Positions 1-12,859 of a stretch of 64,000 bases of DNA are shown in pieces (the stretch's first letter is position 1; every line of letters starts with the position of its first letter). Origin of the DNA: Erythrophleum ivorense (Eukaryota > Streptophyta > Magnoliopsida > Fabales > Fabaceae). The DNA lies in assembly GCA_026724425.1 (NCBI GenBank), contig JAIUCV010000001.1, positions 754,001 to 818,000 on the forward strand. The letters are read 5' to 3'. The translations under genes and the position numbers were made by a program. The notes under the pieces are model-generated. The model had not been told where the DNA came from. It did not search any database and worked only from the letters and a program-made list of their open reading frames with translations.

Positions 1-3000
1 AATTGTATTTCTCCACATTTTATCATATCTTCTCGCAATAACTACAATTTAAAACACACACACACATATACATATATATATCACCAACATGGACAGTATG
101 TGTTTATTAGATGATACATAGGATCATTGAGATAGAAGTTGCTTGCAGATGTACAGAGAAATCTAAAGCATACGACGGAAACACAAACTCCATCAATTAT
201 ACTCATTATACAAAAGATGTCGGAGAGGAATTATGTGAATCCTGCTTCTTAAATTGCCTGCCTATGTGGTCTTCAATCAACCACAGACAGAAAAACACGA
301 GTCATAAGGCTTGCAATTGCATGCACATAATATCGTACAGATGGCATATGAGACAATATCGGGTCGATCTGACAACGCGTTCTAAAGGTTAAAATACAGC
401 CTCTTAATTAACATTAATGATAAAGTATATTAATTAGCACCATGTACATTTGATATTGCTATCTTCCTAGCATTACCCCAGTGTTCTTTTTATCTCAATG
501 GCTTGTCTTTCGGGAAGTTTTAACACCTAATAAAAACTACAAATTAATTATACGTACGTAAACCGAAATAGTAGAAGTTCGTTATTATAATCTGGAAAAC
601 TAAGGAGTGGTTGAGCTTTATGGTCGTGTTGATCAGCTAGCCTGTAGAATTTTGCCTCGATCCAAGCATTGAAAATCACTTAAATGTTGACAATGACTGT
701 GCATCACAAAGTCAATGCATGTGACATCAACCCCATTCCTTAATTATTTAGCTCACTTCTTTTATTAACTTGGATTTAGCTTGTTTTTAAGAATATTTTA
801 AAATAAAATTTTTAATATGGTATGTTGATGTGAAAAAGAAGTATTCAAACTTGTTCAAGAAAAAGATTTGGCGCAAATAAAATCTTACCTAAAAAAAAAA
901 AACTCCAAACCTACAAAATACTGGTACTCATTCATGACTTTTCAAATTCTTTTCTGGATCAGTTTCTTTTGAATTTAAACACCAATTCAGTATCAACTTA
1001 TTGAATTTGTTTATTTACATTTAAATGAGCTTACTCAATATCAACTTCTGAAAATAAGTCATAGAACAGCTTATCAATGAACTATTTTGAAAATACTATT
1101 GTTGATTTTAATTTTACGTATAGGACATTTATTTGCAATTAGAATAATTGAACAAATTTATGAAGAATATATACTTTTTTTTCTTAGCAAAAAAATGGAT
1201 AATGGTAATAAATTACTCAAAACACTATGATCAAAATATTAGTGAGACGTATGAATTTTTTTTAGCCTCGCTCATTTTTGCCAATCCCATATATCGAACT
1301 TAGTCTGACGTTTAGACATACAAGGATCAACGTACGAATAACGATTATCGAAGGATGAGCTAGCCTATCCATAAGCTCCATAATACTTACAAAACTCTTA
1401 TTGAATCTCTTTATCCAATGAGCTAACTCGAGTTGGTGTTGTGAGAGATACTTGAACATTATCTGGCCCATGCCCAGGAGCCTTAATCTATGGTCCTAGA
1501 ACCCGTGAATCTCCCAACAAGGGCACCTATTTTCAAGAGCCTAAAGAGATTTACTCATTTAATGTCCTAGCTAGAGGCATGTTAGTTTCAGGTATAATTT
1601 TAGGTTATCTCAGGGATATAACGCTTTCAAATGACCAAAGGTTTAAAAACGGTTGGAAATTGAAGGCCAATTGCCTGGAAATTGATTTTATTTCCGGCAG
1701 TTACTTGACCGTGGGGAAAAATGAAGCATTGTTCGACGGCTTTTAAAAGTCGCCGGAAATTATCCCCCAATAAAATGCGTTTCTCTTGCAGTGAAAATGC
1801 AAAAGAGCACTTACAGATAAATAGTAAAGGGATGCTACAATCCTACTATTTTCACTAAAAGGAAGAAATAAATATATTATCATTTTACTGTTTCAGAAAG
1901 GGGAATCTAGCACTCCATATTGACAAATCAAGAGAAACAATGTCTATGAGACAGAATATGAACAGGGAAAAAAAAAAACCTTTTTAGGTTGTGACCCTGT
2001 GCCTCCACTATTGGATTCCTTCCCTCTATTTCCAAAGTCTCAACACACACACACACACACACAGTACATCAGAGGAATGCTAAATTATACTTTCTAATTT
2101 AAGTTTTAATGGCGAAAGGTTAAGAACAAGGTAATGCAGCACAAAACAAAAGGAAAAGCTTACAGGAATGTCCGAATCTCTTGTGGATACAGCCAAAATG
2201 CCAGTGTCTCATTCTCCATTACGATGAGTTATTATTAAACAATAATTTTTTACAGTAAAATGCTTCTAGAATAAAAGAAGCTCCCGAGAAGCATTTGCTA
2301 ATTGAATATGAACAAAGCCATAATTAATATACAACTTTGCCAAACAATTGACTGTATCCCGGCAATTAGACAATAGCATATATTTATTATATACTAGCTA
2401 TAGACACAAGTTATAAGGGAGTGCAAAAAATTGGAAAGCAAGGCATAAAATATTTTAATTGTATTACAATCTCCCTCATAAAGAGAGCACTACATGCCCC
2501 CCTCATCAAATTAATTGTACCTCTGTCCATAAATGTATTCTTCATCTCGTGAATGGGGGAAAAAGAGAGCAGACGCCACATGCAAGTTTTCATTTCTGTG
2601 TTTCATCTGGAAAGGCTAAAAGAGAAATTGTTCTAGAAATTAAAACTTAATAAGAGAAAAGCACATTGAAAAATTCAGATGAAATTAAATAGCTTGATAG
2701 GTGACATGTGGAGCACTGCTCTGACACACGAACGACTTTAACTTGGTGCTTGCCTTGTCTTGCCTCTAAAGCTTAATCACATTGTATGGTTATGATGACC
2801 ACTAATACAATAAATTCCCCAAATTTGTAATAGAAAAGAAGAGAATGAAGAAACATTCCCTTGTCCTCGTACAGACTGAAAAGACCAGGGGCGTGAATAG
2901 TTGTCCTCATTATACCATTCAAGAGTGACTCACGTCTCATGAATGCTAAGTGATAAAACTATGTAGTGATAGGTACCTTGCTATTATCCTTTCTTCCATC

Positions 3001-3778
3001 GTATATGTAATATGCATATATTACTTAGCAAGCACCCTGATTAATGTTGTTGGTCCATCAACAGGTTTCAACGACTAATAGGAATGGAATGGATTGGTAT
3101 ATAAGTAGACCATTATGTATTGAACGAGGGAAATGCTATATCATAACAGGAAATCTTTTGAAAGTTTAAAGGTTCTCTAGGTTCCTTTGTTTTTTTTTTT
3201 TTCTATTTGGGCCCATAAGTTAATCCCAATGACAAAGGGCCATGGCAACGTAAGAGGAAAACTATCTAGCTGACTAAAAGCCCAGAACCAGAACTATCTA
3301 GCAGAGAGATCAACACCCATCGAATCTCTCTAGCAAAGATATAAAGAGGCAAAGATGGTAAGAATGATGTTAAAAAGAGATTCTACTAACATGATTTGCT
3401 TTCAAGGTATTTAAAAAGTTCCCAACGCTCTTTACTATCCCTGCCAGTGAGCAATCAAAGCTTGCTGAGCTTCAGTGTTCGCAACGGAATGTGATCCCTT
3501 AACAAAGCTTGCTATGGATGTTCCACGGAAACAATCAGAAGAATTATCGAAAGAGTGAAAGCTTCTCAACGGGCATTACTCTGCTCAAATAAAAACATTA
3601 TATTTAATTGCGTCATTCTCCCAAATAGTTTATCAAGTGACCGAAAAAAGGAGTCAGATCCATGTATTTTCCCACCCAAATAAACACCGATACGTAATAG
3701 ATTCATTTACCAATCGCTTGCTTTTAACAATATAATGAAATACATACAAAAATACTGATGCAGTTATACTCTACAAGC
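1..3778. other. Intergenic AT-rich DNA, no supported gene
   Basis: No open reading frame here resembles a known protein; the longest (111-392, 93 codons) has no recognisable motif. The stretch holds an (AC)n run at 2043-2062, several poly-A/T runs and a patch near 1690-1765 with inverted CCGGAAAT-type sequence. I see no RNA gene. Confidence 0.6.
2043..2062. repeat. (AC)n microsatellite
   Basis: About ten perfect AC dinucleotides in intergenic DNA. Confidence 0.9.
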
Positions 3779-3787
3779 ATGGCATAC

Positions 3788-4289
3788 CATTGCGGTTAAA
3801 CTCATGAATTGACTCTTCGATTTTAATAAATTTAAATTTTTATTTAAAAAAATTGTGTCAACTCACTTATAAACTCAAATTCAGCACAAATTTGGTTTAA
3901 TTCATCTTTAACTTAAATAAATTCAATTAATTTAATATTTTTTCAACCAATTTTAACGAGTTACTATATAATTGAATCAAATTGAATTTAAAAAAAATAA
4001 AAATTCTTAAATTTAATACAATTGGGTAAAGAATTATACATAAATAATATATATATTTGAACTTAATTAAAATATATATATTGAGAAAAATAAATTATAA
4101 AATATAAATAATTTCTTTTTTACAAATTAGTATAATTTAAATTATATTTTAATAAATTTTTTGTTATATATTGTATTTTATATATAATCATGAATAAATA
4201 TAAACTCTTACGAGTTTACGATACGAATTTATGTTATGAGTTTATCTTTTATTTATGAGTTTATTTAAACTCATGAATTTGACAACTTT
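3788..4289. mobile_element. Mutator-like MITE (502 bp) with 9-bp target duplication
   Basis: The element is flanked by the identical 9-mer ATGGCATAC at 3779-3787 and 4290-4298. Its ends are imperfect inverted repeats: GTTAAACTCATGAATT near the left end and, read inward from the right end, GTCAAATTCATGAGTT, matching at 13 of 16 positions. The interior is AT-rich and encodes no protein. A 9-bp duplication is typical of Mutator-superfamily insertions, so this is probably a non-autonomous MULE derivative. Related sequence recurs at about 15.6-16.04 kb and 22.86-23.37 kb. Confidence 0.7.
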
Positions 4290-4298
4290 ATGGCATAC

Positions 4299-4962
4299 TA
4301 ATTAAACATTTTTTTTAATACTCTAACTTTCAAATTTGCTTTGTCAATGTTTATCTTTCTTTAAAATTAGAATAAATTATACAAACTACCTTTAAAATTT
4401 GATTAAATTATACATTATATTCTTTTTATTTAAAAAATGTTATCCAATTCTCATAATATTTGGTATATATTATAATAACTCATTCTATTATTTACTTTAT
4501 GTTAATGAAGTTAGCTTTTTGCATAAAATGTATTTATTGCAAAAATAAAATTATTTAGTTTACTTTTAGTATCATATTAAAAATAAAATTTATTTATGAT
4601 ACAAAAAGTTAACTTAATTGATAAAAAATAAATAGTTTGGGAGGTTTTTTCAAATTTACTCTTAAAATTATTTTTCCAAGCTAATATTTAAAAAGTTAAA
4701 TTACTCTTTTCTCCTCTAAAATATCCTCAAATTACATAGTTATTTTTTATTTTTAACAAAAATATATAAATATTCTTTAAAGTTAGAAGATGATCAAAAT
4801 ACCCTTAAGGATAAAATTATTATTATTTTATTATAAAATGTAACTTATTATATATTATATTTCTTTAAATTTTATTTTAATGTTATTTATTTTTATTAAA
4901 ATTAATAAATTTAATTTATTATATAATTTTTATTAAATTTATAACCGTGCCTATAATTTGTT

Positions 4963-4993
<31 letters not shown>

Positions 4994-6100
4994 TTAACAT
5001 ACATATTATTGTTAAAATTAAATATTATTGATTAATTAGGACAAATTACTCTCCCTTCTCCTAATAAACATTTTAATTACTTGACCTTTCCCCCCCTCTT
5101 TTGAAAAATTATACTTTCTTCCATTCAAATTAAAAAATACACTGACATTCATTGCAACAAAAAATAATTTATGATTACATCTATTTTAACCAAAACATTC
5201 TTATACTTATTACTTATATAATATAACAATTATTAATATATATTGGATCAATATGAAATAAGTCACCTTTTTTAATTTATGATAAATTAAATTTACAGTT
5301 TTTAACACAAAATAAATAATATTGACCTAAAAATCTAAGAAATATTTTTTCTAATAAGTAATTTTTTAAATAAAAGAAATTAATATTATTTGTTGGATAA
5401 TTTTGATCATTTTTTGACTATATATTCTTAAATAAGACTATGTAATTTAATTATCTTTCAAAGTAAAAAAAAATTAATATACCTTATCACTTATTATCTT
5501 TTAATTGGTTAATTTAGGAAAAAACTATTTCGTGATTTTTTTTTGTATTTTGATAATTATTTATTTTTTATACAATAATTTCATAAATTGTTAGGTTTAA
5601 AAAGGTAAATATTTTATATTAGTCAAATATATATTTAATATATGTTATATTATATAAGTAATAAATATAAGGATATTTTGATTAAAATAAATATAATTGT
5701 AACTAATTTTTAATTGTATAAAAAATAAATATAATACATGTTTTAGTTTCAGCCTATCAGAGAAGGAAAATATATTTTGTTAAAATAAAAGAAGCAAAGT
5801 AATTTATACATCTCTAAAAAATAGCAAGCCAACGATAGAATCAGATATAAATTTCACATTTTTCCTGTGTCATGGGATCATGGGTAATAAGTTAAAAGGA
5901 GTAAATTTAGATATTATTTTTATATTTTTTTATTAAAATTTTAAATTAAAATATAAAAAGTATATAATTTAGTTAAAAACTTATATATTTATTATATTTT
6001 GATTAGAAAATTTTATAATAAAAATGTAAATATAAATACATATAAGTTTTTTTAAAATAAAACCTTTTTTTTTTCTTTTTTTATTTAAACGGGTCGGGTT
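4299..6100. other. Intergenic AT-rich DNA
   Basis: Extremely AT-rich sequence with (TA)n runs near 4967-4993 and many homopolymers. I see no coding sequence or RNA gene. The last 100 bases lead into the KH gene promoter. Confidence 0.6.
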
Positions 6101-6117
6101 GTTTAAGGCGGTGAAGA

Positions 6118-6125
6118 TTATATAC
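6118..6125 (+). promoter_or_regulatory. Candidate TATA box of the KH gene
   Basis: TTATATAC lies just upstream of a GC-richer 5' leader that ends in a canonical donor at 6236. The position fits a transcription start near 6145-6160. The assignment rests on sequence and spacing only. Confidence 0.4.
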
Positions 6126-6147
6126 AAAGGAGGTCGCCAACCCTAGA

Positions 6148-6189
6148 ATGCGAAGTACATTCTTTTGTGTTCTACCTCCCGGCCGCTGA
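6148..6189 (+). other. Short upstream ORF in the KH gene leader (13 codons)
   Basis: An ATG in the presumed first, non-coding exon opens a 13-codon frame that stops at 6187-6189, before the donor at 6236. If transcription starts upstream of 6148, this uORF would lie in the spliced leader. If it starts downstream, the ATG is irrelevant. Confidence 0.35.
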
Positions 6190-6235
6190 CGACGAGTTTT
6201 GTACTTCCAAGTTCGACGCATTCAACCCGTCCGTT

Positions 6236-7136
6236 GTAAGCATCTCTCTCACTCCCACTGCGCAAATTGCGCCATGCCCTGATCTGGTTACCTTACCTTG
6301 TTTTTCTTCCACTTTTACCTTTATTTTTTTTTTCCTCAAAGATATCTCGATTGCTCCCCGCTTGTCAAAAGTTGCTTATTCTAACTCGACGGAAAACGAG
6401 TACAGATTTCACTTGTAATTTACTTTGCCTTTATTCGAGAATTTCCCCCCTGTATATTCGTGGCTCATTCACGTAGAATTGCCCGTTGGATTTATATAAA
6501 TGATAAATTTGGACCGGGGTCTTTAACATAATATCATTTTTCTGCTTGAGGCACTGGTATGATTAATGTATTCGGGAATTAATTTGTTAAGGTAGGGTTT
6601 TCTCTATTGCAGGCTAGCTTGTAATCAAATTATTGGCCATTCATGTTGAACGGCTGAACTTTGAACTTTAGAATCTTCACTTAATTTGAATGTGTTGTTC
6701 GCACTTGTGAATGGGGGAGCCGCAGTTTTAGTCCAAAACAATTATTTTTTGAAAGCTTTACTTTTGGGAAGTGGAGGATGATGGAGTATTTCTTGTGTGA
6801 TTGATCTAAGTCCTCTTTTAAGATGACATCGAGATGCCTCTTACAAAATTGTTATCTTGTTCAAATGCAAGATCATGTTAGCTTGTCCTGCGTTAACTTC
6901 TATCATCATAATATTGGACTAGATTGGCATTCCAATGCTGCGTTAGATATTTGAGCATATTCATACTTCCAAGATAGTATAGTATACTATACTCTTGTTG
7001 AGTAATATCTTAATCTTGAAATATATTTCATCTCTTAGTCATATATATACCTCTATGAACTTTCTTGGAAATAGTTTGTAAACGTTCGCAGGGTGTCTGG
7101 GTTACTCTATAACTGTTTAATCTGATTTTGAAGCAG
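6236..7136 (+). other. 5'UTR intron of the KH gene
   Basis: The donor (CCGTT|GTAAGC, intron starting at 6236) and acceptor (GAAGCAG at 7130-7136) bound a 901-bp T-rich intron that separates the leader exon (about 6140-6235) from the exon carrying the start codon. Leader introns are common in plant RNA-binding protein genes. The boundaries were read by eye. Confidence 0.55.
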
Positions 7137-7155
7137 ATATTAAGTATTTGCTGTG

Positions 7156-10100
7156 ATGACGGGTCCTAGAAGTGGTTATGGAAAGCGCTCCCACTCTCAA
7201 TCTGACTACGATAATGGAGGAAATAAAAGGAGAAATCCAGGTGATGAAAGAGAGCAGTTCATTATTGATCCAGAAGATACTGTTTACCGTTATTTGTGCC
7301 CTGTTCGGAAGATTGGTAGTGTTATTGGTAGGGGAGGTGAGATTGTTAAGCAATTAAGGATAGACACTAAATCAAAGATTAGGATTGGTGTGACAGTGCC
7401 TGGATGTGAAGAGCGTGTTATTACAATCTACAGCTCCAGTGATGAGACTAATGCTTTTGAGGATAGTGGCAATTTTGTATCACCAGCGCAGGATGCTCTG
7501 TTTAAGGTGCATGACAGAGTGGTTGCTGAAGAGTTGCATGGTGACCAGGACAGTGAAGGAGGTCATCAAGTGACTGCTAAGCTACTTGTACCATCTGATC
7601 AAATAGGTTGTGTTATTGGAAAAGGTGGACAGATTGTTCAGAGCATCCGTAGTGACACTGGGGCCCAGATTCGCATATTGAAGGATGAACATTTGCCTCC
7701 ATGTGCCTTGAACTCTGATGAACTTGTGCAGGTAAACTGGATAGGGTTTTCATAGTATTTCTAATTTTCTGCATTTCCTTGATACTTAACAATAGAAGTA
7801 CTTGTGATGTGATCCTTTTCAGTCAGCTTTTCTCTATTAATTATTTGTAGTTGTATTGTCAGGGCTGGAATGGACTTGCCTGATAAAGTTGCAAAAAATT
7901 TCACAAATTTCTTTGACTTTTTACAATGAATAAGCTTGTTCCTCCATTTTATTTCTTCTTAAAAGCTGTAAATATAATTTTCACTTTTGTTGTCCCACTA
8001 TTTTAATTTTAGTTTTACCCCCTGCTGTTCTGAGGAGAAATGATTGGTGTATTATGATTATTGAGTGAAATAGTTATACCCAATGTTTTTAAAACCGGAC
8101 CGGTCATTGAACCGGTGGAGGTACTGGTTCACGGTTCATTGGTCGAACCGTGGTTGAACCGTGGTCGAACCGGTAATAATTAAATATATTATTTTAAAAA
8201 ATTTTATGTATTAAAATTTTAATATAACAAATAAATATTAGTAAATTTTAAATATTTGATTACTAATTCAATATTTCTTAAGATATTACAAAAATTAATG
8301 TTCAATTTAAAATAAAAATTATCTATGATTAAAAGTTAAGAATGTTTAATATTAAATTTTTAAAATTTCTAAATTATATTAAGATTCTACTTATTATTAA
8401 AAAATAAAATAATAAATAATAATTTTAGGTAAATACCTTGATATTTGAGAGAAAGGAAATTGAATATAATAAAAAGAAAGTATAAAGAATAATTAATTAT
8501 GCACATTTTATTTTTCTTATATTCTCTTTCTTTTTAAAAAAAAAAAATTCATATTTCAACTCCCTCATCTTTTTTATTACCTCCTATTTTTAATTTGTCA
8601 AATTTATTTAAGATAAATTATTCTATTATAAAAAAAAAAAAATTGCTTCAGACCGGTTCAAACCGGTTTTTTGGACCGGTTTTCACCGGTTCTTAACCGG
8701 TTTGACCGGTTCTTGACCGGTTCTTTGCTTGACCGGTTTTCAACCACGACCGGACCGGACCAGGGACCGGTTCCCGGTCGAACCGGCCGGTCCGGTCCGG
8801 TTTTTTCAACATGGGTTATACCATTGTTTTTATCCCCAAAAAAAAAAAATTATGCCATTGTGGACATTGAAGGCTTGAATTTTTTTTTTTGGGTGGGAAG
8901 AACATATCTTTTGTTGTGTGGTAGTCTATATTGATCATATTACCTTTTAATTGATATTTATTTCTACTGTTTTTTACATTGTTGTTATTAATCTATATGC
9001 TGTGGGTGACTTGGTTTTGTCCTTTGGTTTTCAGATGTTATGCATGTGGCCAACACATTTGACACACTAGTTTGCTTCTGTTTTGCAGTGTTTTTGCTTA
9101 TGGCTATATTGTTTGTGGAATTGCAGATTTCTGGTGATGCTGCAACTGTGAAGAAGGCTTTACATCAGATTGCATCTCGACTTCATGATAACCCATCACG
9201 ATCTCAGAATCTTCTTGCCCCTGCAGTTCCTGGTGTATATCCTACTGGTGGTTCGCTAGTGGGCCCAACTGCAGGAGCTCCAATTGTGGGAATAGCTCCC
9301 CTTGTGGGTCCTTATGGGGGATATAAAGGTGATAGTGGAGACTGGCCACGATCCATGTACTCAGCTCCAAGGGATGAAGCGTCTTCAAAGGAATTTTCAG
9401 TTCGTTTGGTTTGTCCAACTGGAAACATTGGAGGTGTGATAGGCAAGGGTGGTGCTATTATAAATCAAATTAGGCAGGATTCTGGGGCATCAATCAAAGT
9501 TGATAGTTCAGCAACAGAAGGAGATGATTGCTTGATAACTATTTCAACAAAGGAGGTGAATTATTGTCTATTAATTACTAGTGGACCAATTTTTAATTGT
9601 TATGGGCATGTGATATAGATTAAAGAATTTTGCTTTAGTTGCAAGATTTTTAAAATTGTGCTCATGCAGTTCTTTGAAGATACATTTTCTCCAACAATCG
9701 AAGCAGCTGTGCGATTACAGCCCCGGTGCAGTGAGAAAGTAGAAAGAGATTCGGGAATTATCTCATTCACAACTCGGCTGCTGGTGCCAACCTCACGAAT
9801 TGGCTGCCTTATTGGTAAAGGAGGAGCTATCATAACTGAGATGAGGAGGCTGACAAAAGCAAACATCCGCATCCTGTCAAAGGAAAGTCTTCCTACAATA
9901 GCATCTGAAGACGATGAAATGGTGCAGGTAAGGTCATTGTAGTAGTTTCTTTAGTTATTATTACTGAATTTCTTTGTGTCATCTATAGTTGCTGTTAATC
10001 TTCGATAATTCTGAATAATGTTATTGCTTTTATTTATTTCTTTCTTTTTTGTTGATTAGATTTCAGGAGACCTCGATATTGCCAAGGATGCTCTTGTGCA

Positions 10101-10912
10101 GGTACTTACACGGTTAAGAGCAAATCTTTTCGACAGGGAGGGGGCTGTCTCTGCATTCCTTCCAGTTCTGCCATATCTTCCGGTGCCAGCAGATGGTTCA
10201 GATGGTTTAAACTATGATGGTAGAGACAATAAAAGGCATGGACGTGGACATTCTTATTCAAGTGGGTATGGAGGTTCAAGTGATTTAGCTGCTGGTGACG
10301 GCTATGGAAGCTACAATGGTTTGCAGGTACTTTTTTACATGCATAGGAGGTTGAAATTCCATGTTGATAAGTTGTGCATGTTCTGCTTTTATTTCTCATT
10401 CAGTGATTGCAATATTGTTCCATATATGTGTAGCTTGGTGGTGGTAGTGCTTATGGGGCTTATGGAAGTTATTCTTTGGGACGGACTGGCACTTCTGGGT
10501 AACTTAACTTCTTCCATATCTACTATATTTTCTTTATCTGTAGATATTTTAGTGTGCTTTAGTATATTCTACTTTTCCTGAGTGAATGTGTTACATAATT
10601 CTGATGTTTATAAGGAATAAAGGTTTTTTTAGACTGTTATGAACCCTATTTGGAACTTCTATGAATCAGAGCTATAAAAGGTTCTTTATGAACCCTGTTT
10701 GAAACTTTGTGCTATGAAACCTGCTTGAAACTGTAGGTTTGATTTATGTAGTATGAGACTCCTTATTGTTCCCTGTCCTTGTTGTGAAGAGGTCACTTTA
10801 CTGATGTTATTATTCTGGATGTTTCAAAACTCATCAGTGCTGATATTTAGTATATGTTACCAGGTTGTCTAGTCACAGCAGTGTTTCTCGGAGGAGAAAC
10901 CATGCTTACTAA
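7156..10912 (+). CDS. Multi-KH-domain RNA-binding protein (HEN4 / At4g18375-like)
   Basis: Six coding exons join in frame: 7156-7731, 9127-9555, 9670-9927, 10060-10326, 10434-10498 and 10864-10912, giving 547 aa. All introns are GT-AG. Four type-I KH domains are visible, each with an intact GxxG nucleic-acid-binding loop: KH1 about 43-115 (GRGG 58-61), KH2 about 138-215 (GKGG 155-158), KH3 about 281-350 (GKGG 298-301) and KH4 about 367-440 (GKGG 384-387). The N-terminus is basic (GYGKRSHSQ, NKRRN) and the C-terminus is Gly/Ser/Tyr-rich, ending in SRRRNHAY. Relatives such as HEN4 and RCF3 are nuclear RNA-binding proteins acting in pre-mRNA processing, and that role is inferred here from family. 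HEN4 itself has five KH domains; I find no fifth within this reading frame. The ATG at 7156 follows the 5'UTR intron closely. Intron 2 (7732-9126) carries a hAT-like MITE. Confidence 0.9.
8081..8814. mobile_element. hAT-like MITE (734 bp) with 8-bp target duplication, in KH intron 2
   Basis: The identical 8-mer GTTATACC flanks the element at 8073-8080 and 8815-8822. The termini are inverted repeats: CAATGTTTTTAAAACCGG on the left, and CCATGTTGAAAAAACCGG when the right end is read inward. Both subterminal zones (8095-8175 and 8650-8800) are arrays of ACCGGTT/CCGGTC-type motifs around an AT-rich, non-coding core. An 8-bp duplication with CA-starting termini is characteristic of the hAT superfamily. 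No transposase is encoded, so it is a non-autonomous copy. Confidence 0.85.
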
Positions 10913-12820
10913 AACTTATTGATGGGTACCTGCAGGTAGACTACAGTTTTCACCAACTCTTTTGTCTTTTATCTGGCAACTACCTATAATTTAGACCACT
11001 GACATTAGTGTTTAAAGAGTTTGATATCTTAACCTGACCATTGTCCCATGTAGAATTCTGATGCTGTTGTTTTACCTTTGTTGCCTCTCCCTTCCCACTT
11101 AAACAGCTGAGATATGTGAAGCCTGAAGCCTGCCTACCGTTTAAACTTGAAGACCAGATGAACCAGGGTTTGACAAACTCATGCCTACCTTGATGCTTCT
11201 ACTTAGAGGACCAAACATATGTGGAGACTATTGAAATTGGCCATGTCCATTTTACCTTATTTCCCAAGCTCGATAACTTAAGCTCCCAAGAACCTATAAA
11301 GCCGGCCTGCCTTTGTTGCTGCTTTGTGATTCCAGTTCATGTCCTTAGAACTAAAATTACAATGCTTTTATGATCCTTTGGCAGCTGTATAAGCTGACTA
11401 GTGCTTTTTTATTTTCCCTTTTGTTTACCATCATTTGCAGTATGAATTTTTGTGTTTATTTGAATTTAATGATGTTGATTCTGGTTAAGTTGACCATATA
11501 CATAAAAATTTGTCACCGTAAGTAGGTAATATTGGGTTTATATGTAGCTTCAGTTTACCTGTTAAAATACATCCTTGTGGGTTTAGTTTTCAGTATTTGT
11601 TGAATTGGAGGTATGAAAACTGTTCTCATTATGCAGCTGACCTTATAATTGAAGCTCATATGGTCAAAATCTGACTGGTTTAAGGACCTGCTTTTGGGTT
11701 TAGTTTGAGTATGTGTTGAATTGGAGGTAAGAAAGCTGTTCTCATAATGCGGTTGAATTTACAATTGAAGCTCATATAGTGAAAATCTACCCATGTTAAG
11801 AAAGGCAATCTTGGGAGGCATGATACTATTTTGTATGGTGCCCTATTTTTCTTAGTTTCCAATATTCTATATGGTTGGATATTTCAAACTGGATTCATTA
11901 CATAGGGCTTTGTTTGGGTTTATTTGGCTTCTGGCTGCGTTAAAATGTTCTTCCATTTTCCCTTAAAAAAATGTCTTAATTGTACTCTGATGGCTTGTTA
12001 GCAGCTGGTAATATGTTACTACTAAGTATTTTCCCAAAATTAATTGGCCGTAAACTAGGAGGCTAGTAGGACCCACCTTAGTTTTAGATCGGCGTCTTGC
12101 ACTTTGCTGCATGTTTCAGGTCAGAGTTGGATAACATGATTCAAATGGTTTATGTGCCATTTCGATGAGTTATCGGACTAAAGAAGCTATCCAAGAATGG
12201 AGATATTGCGGTAGGTTCTTCATGTTTTTATAAAGATTGTTTTTATGCATATGTTTCTTTAACCAAAAGCTGCTTCATTTCTTGTGAAACTCATCTGGCA
12301 GGTCCTCTAATTAGTTATAGAACATATAAGCTCACGGGCTTAGACCATGTAAGCTTGCAAGGTCTTAGTGTGATGTCAGCTGCAACAGCAAATTTAGCTT
12401 TCTGATTTTGAGCTGGGGGTTCTTAAATGCATTAAGTTAAAAAAAAATGGAAATTCATTGAAGTGACAGTCATGGGAATTGGGGATGGATTTTTTCTTAA
12501 ATGCTGCAAGTTATTTGTTTGTCTTATGCTTGGATGTCGGGGAGGATGTATTGAATTTTTTTTTTCAAATAACTTCTCTAAACATAAGTTGCTTTATGAC
12601 TTTGAGCACAACTTTCACATTTGGGGTTGCCATAGCGTGTTGATTACTTAGTGAAGGTTTACTGAAGACGGTCATTCTAAACATCTGAATGGTGTTGGAG
12701 ATTGATGAAGGATAGAAGGCTTGCCTTGGAGTGAATTTGCTATGAAGCATGGCTGAAACGTTGTACGGTAGAACAGATTTGTTATGTAAGATGAATAAAA
12801 CTGCATTTTGTGAAACGATA
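10864..12820 (+). other. Probable spliced 3'UTR of the KH gene
   Basis: After the stop codon at 10910-10912 a donor-like CAG|GTAGAC occurs (intron would begin at 10936). An acceptor-like TTTCAG ends at 12119, a donor-like GCG|GTAGGT follows 12210, and another acceptor-like GGCAG ends near 12301. The region is less AT-rich than the flanking intergenic DNA, and an AATAAA at 12793-12798 could be its poly(A) signal. This suggests one or more 3'UTR introns, or a separate non-coding transcript. It is inference from splice-like signals only. Confidence 0.4.
11579..11788 (+). repeat. Two-copy imperfect tandem repeat (117-bp period)
   Basis: 11579-11672 and 11696-11788 are clearly homologous; both share TTGAATTGGAGGTA, CTGTTCTCAT and TTGAAGCTCATAT in the same order. 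They lie in the presumed KH 3'UTR intron and do not encode protein. Confidence 0.8.
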
Positions 12821-12859
12821 AACCTAATTTCCTGGGATGCAGAAATTTTTTTTATTTTA

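Noticed and set aside
111..392. 93-codon open frame near the window start
   Set aside because: It has no recognisable motif, no upstream promoter-like sequence and Cys residues without regular spacing. It is probably chance.
7153..7155. Start codon three bases before the KH ATG
   Set aside because: The codon at 7153 is GTG. The ATG at 7156 starts the conserved MTGPRSGYGKR sequence.
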